Assembly: GCA_030916665.1 (NCBI GenBank)
Contig: JAUPWC010000020.1
Location: forward strand, 1-24,122
Length of the DNA stretch: 24,122 nt
Direction of reading: 5' to 3'
Source: Verrucomicrobiota bacterium
GTDB lineage: Bacteria > Verrucomicrobiota > Verrucomicrobiia > Opitutales > Opitutaceae
Both the position numbers and the translations under genes were made by a program. The notes beneath the pieces were generated by a model. It made no database searches. It was not told where the DNA came from and worked only from the letters and a program-made list of their open reading frames with translations. The first letter of the stretch is position 1. Every line of letters begins with the position of its first letter. This document shows, one piece after another, positions 21,608 through 24,122 of the stretch.

Positions 21608-22771
21608 TCAGTGCGGCTTGGTGCGGGTGCGCTTGCGATACTGGCCGGGCGCTTCGCCGGTCATGCGTTTGAAGACCACGGAAAGATACTCGATGTGCTC
21701 GAAGCCGGTGAGTCCGGCGATGCTCTTGAGCGGCAGGTCGGTCTCGGTGAGCAGTTCCTTGGCGCGGGCCAGCTGCACCCGGCGGATTTCGGCCTGGGGC
21801 GAGCGGCCGATGAAGCGGCGGAATTTTTTCTCCAGCTGGCTGCGCGAAGCGGCGGTGTGCGTGACAACCTCATCCACGCTGAGGCCCTTGCAGGCGTGCT
21901 CCCGGATGTAGTTGAGGGCGGCGCTGACATTGCGGTCGCCCACGGCGAGGATGTCGGTGGAGAGGCGGGTGACGACACCGACGGGGTCGATGCGCACGTC
22001 CATGGCCTCGGGCGCGCGCCCGCGCAGCAGGCAGTCGAGCATCTCGGCGGCGTGGTAACCGGACTGGTGCGCGTTGAGCGCGACGCTGGAGAGCGGCGGG
22101 TCGGAGAGTTCGCAGCGCACGACGTCGTTGTTCACGCCGAGCAGGGCGAACTCCTCGGGCACCTTCAGCCCGGCCTGCTGGGCGGCGGCGATGACCTGGA
22201 ACGCACGCACATCCACGCAGGCCATGACCGCGCAGGGTCGCGGCAGCCGCCGCAGCCACGAGCCGATGATGCGTGACTGGCTGGCGTTCCAGTCGGGCGT
22301 GATGATGCCCGGGTATTCGACGTCGAGCACGTCGCAGCCGTGGCCGGCGAGACGCAGGGCCTCGACGAAGCCGTCGCGGCGTTGGCTGGACCAGCCCTCG
22401 TTGCCAAAGCCGCAATAGGCGAAGTGGCGGAAGCCGCGCTCGAGGAAATGCTCGGCCCCGAGGTGGCCGATGGCGTGGTTGTTGGGACGGATTTTCGGGA
22501 CCCCGGGGAAGGGCGGGGTGTCGTTCAGGTCCACGAGGGGGATGCCCAGCTTCGCGCACCCCTTGGCCAGGGCCGGAGTGGTGTGGCGGCTGATCACACC
22601 GGACCATTTTTCGCCGCGCAGGAAGTGCGGATCGCTCATGGCCCGCGCCTCGTCGTCGAGGAAGGTGGTCCACTGGCGGTGAGAACGCTCGTGCTGCACG
22701 ATGCCCTGCAGCATGCGGGCCGATTCCTCGAAACGCATGAGGAAAACGAGCAGGATCTTGGGCCGGGTCAT
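21608..22771 (-). CDS. XylR-type regulator: LacI-like sensor plus AraC-type HTH
   Basis: The 387-residue protein starts MTRPKILLVFLMRFEESARM. Residues about 5-270 look like a periplasmic-binding-protein sensor domain without the usual N-terminal LacI HTH: IGHLGAEHFLERGFRHFAYC, QRRDGFVEALRLAGHGCDVL, LKVPEEFALLGVNNDVVRCE and YHAAEMLDCLLRGRAPE. Residues about 281-380 form an AraC HTH pair (LSVDEVVTHTAASRSQLEKK, then LKSIAGLTGFEHIEYLSVVF). This build is that of E. coli XylR and its many Verrucomicrobiota relatives, which sense sugars and activate carbohydrate genes. The ligand is not known. A 17-bp motif occurs before this gene and before the adjacent malectin gene, suggesting self-regulation and control of the neighbour. 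A GTG at 22789 is an alternative start. Confidence 0.9.
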   Translation of the reverse strand: MTRPKILLVFLMRFEESARMLQGIVQHERSHRQWTTFLDDEARAMSDPHFLRGEKWSGVISRHTTPALAKGCAKLGIPLVDLNDTPPFPGVPKIRPNNHAIGHLGAEHFLERGFRHFAYCGFGNEGWSSQRRDGFVEALRLAGHGCDVLDVEYPGIITPDWNASQSRIIGSWLRRLPRPCAVMACVDVRAFQVIAAAQQAGLKVPEEFALLGVNNDVVRCELSDPPLSSVALNAHQSGYHAAEMLDCLLRGRAPEAMDVRIDPVGVVTRLSTDILAVGDRNVSAALNYIREHACKGLSVDEVVTHTAASRSQLEKKFRRFIGRSPQAEIRRVQLARAKELLTETDLPLKSIAGLTGFEHIEYLSVVFKRMTGEAPGQYRKRTRTKPH

Positions 22772-22798
22772 CGAGCCAATGCTGATCACTCCGTGCGG

Positions 22799-22815
22799 GC
22801 ATGCAAGTGCGGCGG
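22799..22815 (-). promoter_or_regulatory. Candidate autoregulatory XylR operator
   Basis: GCATGCAAGTGCGGCGG differs in one base from the motif at 21567-21583 and lies 28-44 bases upstream of the regulator ATG, in the same orientation relative to the gene. It is within the divergent region shared with the membrane gene at 22945. Confidence 0.5.
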
Positions 22816-22944
22816 CGTGCCAACGGTCTGTCGGACAGTGGCCGGCGCTTGCCGAAAAAAGGGCCGGGGGATCCGGCCGGCAGGCTGCGAGTGAGAATCA
22901 GCTTTCCAAGCCGGAGCGCGGTTGTATGGTGCGCGCAGGACCAC

Positions 22945-23796
22945 ATGGGCCAAGAGACCGTCACCTACCTGACCAACATCATCATTTGCACGATCCTCGC
23001 GTGCCTGATGACCCACTACTGGTTGGCGCAGGGGCGGACGGCGGCGATGCGCTACTGGATGATCGCCGCCTGGATCATGACGGTGGCAGACATTTTTTTT
23101 GCGATGCGCTCGGAGCTGCCACACTGGTTCGGCCGCTTGGCGCCGCCGCTGCTCGTGACGGCCGGTCAGGCCGCGCTGTTTCTTGGCACGCAGCGCACCG
23201 CCGGGCTCCGCCTGCGGAAGCGTCTCCTCTGGGGGGTGTTCGCGCTGCACGCGGCGGGGCTGGGGTTTTTCCTCTGGCGCAGCGAATTCTCCAGCTGGCG
23301 CATGGTTCTGAACGGCCTCATCTGGGGCGGGCTTTCGCTGGCTTCCGCCTGGTGTCTGCGCAAGGCTTCGCCGCACTATTTCAAATCGGCCTTCGCGCCG
23401 GCGAACATCTTCATGGCCCATGCCGTCTTCCATGCCTTGCGGGTGGTGTTGGCGGCACTGTTCACCCTGCAAGGCTGGGATTCGGCCGCGCTGGCCCTGC
23501 AGGTTGTGGGCGATCTCGAAGTCAGTTTCTTCATGGTGGCGCTGTTTGCCGGCATCCTGATCGCCAACCTTCAGGTGCGCCATGACGAGCTTTCGTGCGC
23601 GCATGCCGAGGTGCAGACCTTGTCGGGCCTTTTGCCGATCTGCGCCTGGTGCAAAAAAGTCCGCAACGACGAGGGCTACTGGCAGCAGTTGGAGGAGTAT
23701 TTTTCCTGTCGCAGCCAGATCACTTTCACTCACGGCGTGTGCGCGGATTGCCTCGAGGACCAGAAGGCGGAGAGTCGGCAGCTCAGCCGGCGCTGA
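22945..23796 (+). CDS. Integral membrane protein with C-terminal LLPICAWCKK cysteine motif
   Basis: The 283-residue protein has about six to seven hydrophobic segments (residues 8-210), for example NIIICTILACLMTHYWL, MIAAWIMTVADIFF and FFMVALFAGILIANL. A helical linker (RHDELSCAHAEVQTLSG) leads to a C-terminal module of about 50 residues: LLPICAWCKKVRNDEGYW, then QQLEEYF, then FTHGVCADCLED. The cysteine pairs C233/C236 and C266/C269 could bind a metal. I know this module from the ends of many sensor kinases and response regulators in Deltaproteobacteria and Verrucomicrobiota, but have no named function for it. No kinase, cyclase or other output domain is present. The gene starts at the ATG at 22945 with AGGA just upstream, although the frame is open from 22801. 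Confidence 0.82.
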   Translation: MGQETVTYLTNIIICTILACLMTHYWLAQGRTAAMRYWMIAAWIMTVADIFFAMRSELPHWFGRLAPPLLVTAGQAALFLGTQRTAGLRLRKRLLWGVFALHAAGLGFFLWRSEFSSWRMVLNGLIWGGLSLASAWCLRKASPHYFKSAFAPANIFMAHAVFHALRVVLAALFTLQGWDSAALALQVVGDLEVSFFMVALFAGILIANLQVRHDELSCAHAEVQTLSGLLPICAWCKKVRNDEGYWQQLEEYFSCRSQITFTHGVCADCLEDQKAESRQLSRR

Positions 23797-23831
23797 GAGG
23801 CTTTCCGGATATCCCTGCCTTGTGTGGGTCA

Positions 23832-23858
23832 GCGTGCTTGCACGCGTTGCATTTTTTT
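23832..23858 (+). terminator. Probable terminator after the membrane-sensor gene
   Basis: GCGTG (23832-23836) and CACGC (23841-23845) form a five-pair stem with loop CTTG. A run of seven T follows at 23852-23858 after six other bases. The stem is short, so efficiency is uncertain. Confidence 0.45.
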
Positions 23859-23867
23859 GCCCGGAGC

Positions 23868-23881
23868 GCGACCAAGGTCGC
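23868..23881. repeat. Small palindrome in a gene-free stretch
   Basis: GCGACC-AA-GGTCGC forms a six-pair hairpin. The surrounding GGAGCGCGACCAAGGTCGCT resembles short dispersed repeats common in related genomes. The remainder of 23797-23985 shows no gene; near 23950-23967 AACCCGGGTT-type short palindromes occur without a T-run. Confidence 0.4.
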
Positions 23882-23985
23882 TGGCCTACGACATGCTTGA
23901 AGGCGATGTTCGGGTAGGCTCTCAGCGGGCAGCACCGGCAACCGCGGAACCCGGGTTCAACCCAACCCGCTCAAGACCCTGGTTT

Positions 23986-24122
23986 TCAGAACCAGTTGAA
24001 CTTGGTCGGAACGTAAACGGTATCAAAGGGCTTCAGGTAGAAAGGGGCGCTTTGGCCGCCGGTGAGAACCTGGTCCAGGTTGAGCGTGTAGCTCTTGGTC
24101 TGGCCCTCTTCCTGACGCACGA
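23986..24122 (-). CDS. C-terminal end of a polysaccharide export (Wza-like) protein
   Basis: Only the last 44 residues are inside the window; the start lies past the right edge. The end reads QEEGQTKSYTLNLDQVLTGG, then APFYLKPFDTVYVPTKFNWF and stop at 23986-23988. The pattern of a strand, a short L-x-x-x-L helix with G, then L-x-P-x-D-x-V-x-V-P is the typical ending of the SLBB-type domain in outer-membrane polysaccharide export proteins. Such proteins form the exit channel for capsule or exopolysaccharide. A larger exopolysaccharide locus may therefore begin to the right. Confidence 0.7.
   Translation of the reverse strand, partial: VRQEEGQTKSYTLNLDQVLTGGQSAPFYLKPFDTVYVPTKFNWF

Noticed and set aside
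1..24122. tRNA or rRNA genes
   Set aside because: No T-loop motif with matching acceptor stem and no rRNA-like conserved stretch was noticed by eye.

Overview
The window is GC-rich, almost fully coding bacterial chromosome. The gene content points to Verrucomicrobiota, most likely an Opitutaceae relative (Opitutus/Lacunisphaera type). It has many exported redox and carbohydrate-active proteins, a XylR-type regulator (LacI-like sensor plus AraC HTH), a secreted malectin-domain protein, GH5 and GH26 glycosidases, and many short palindromic repeats, some inside genes. The taxonomy is inferred from gene style and not proven.

Layout. 1-476 (-) is the start of a sodium:solute symporter that runs off the left edge. 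590-3000 is a signalling remnant zone: a broken receiver-domain gene (-), an intact response regulator whose C-terminal Hpt-like domain lacks its histidine (+), an AsmA-like anchored protein (+) and the decayed tail of a methyl-accepting chemotaxis protein (-). 3099-8011 holds envelope and redox genes: a DsbA-like protein, a small conserved-looking protein, a thioredoxin/DUF1684 pair (-), a GH26 mannanase-like enzyme (-) and a tandem redoxin (PRX-like plus TlpA-like, +). 8128-13862 is a minus-strand run of GH5, SNF2 helicase and S9 peptidase. 13982-15662 is a tightly overlapping minus-strand operon: small asparaginase-like protein, a 54-residue CxxC mini-protein and an L,D-transpeptidase. 15777-18448 carries a secreted hypothetical protein, a UPF0104 flippase-like membrane protein and a SAM methyltransferase. 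A DoxX-like pseudogene follows at 18541-18926, then a PQQ-type beta-propeller protein up to a strong bidirectional terminator. The right end has the malectin protein, its likely regulator XylR, a membrane protein ending in an orphan cysteine motif (LLPICAWCKK...), and the C-terminus of a polysaccharide export protein.

How the parts fit. The symporter, GH26, GH5, malectin protein and XylR-type regulator suggest plant-polysaccharide use. A 17-bp motif occurs upstream of both xylR and the malectin gene (16/17 identical), and a weaker version precedes GH5, suggesting a small regulon. The most unusual feature is the load of short repeats. A TGTGGG-type REP pair lies in frame inside the SNF2 ATPase core. 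A 9-bp tandem repeat encodes a Pro-Ile-x linker in the same protein. A different palindrome is read through in the DsbA-like gene, and a 77-bp element with perfect 23-bp terminal inverted repeats sits beside the GH26 gene.
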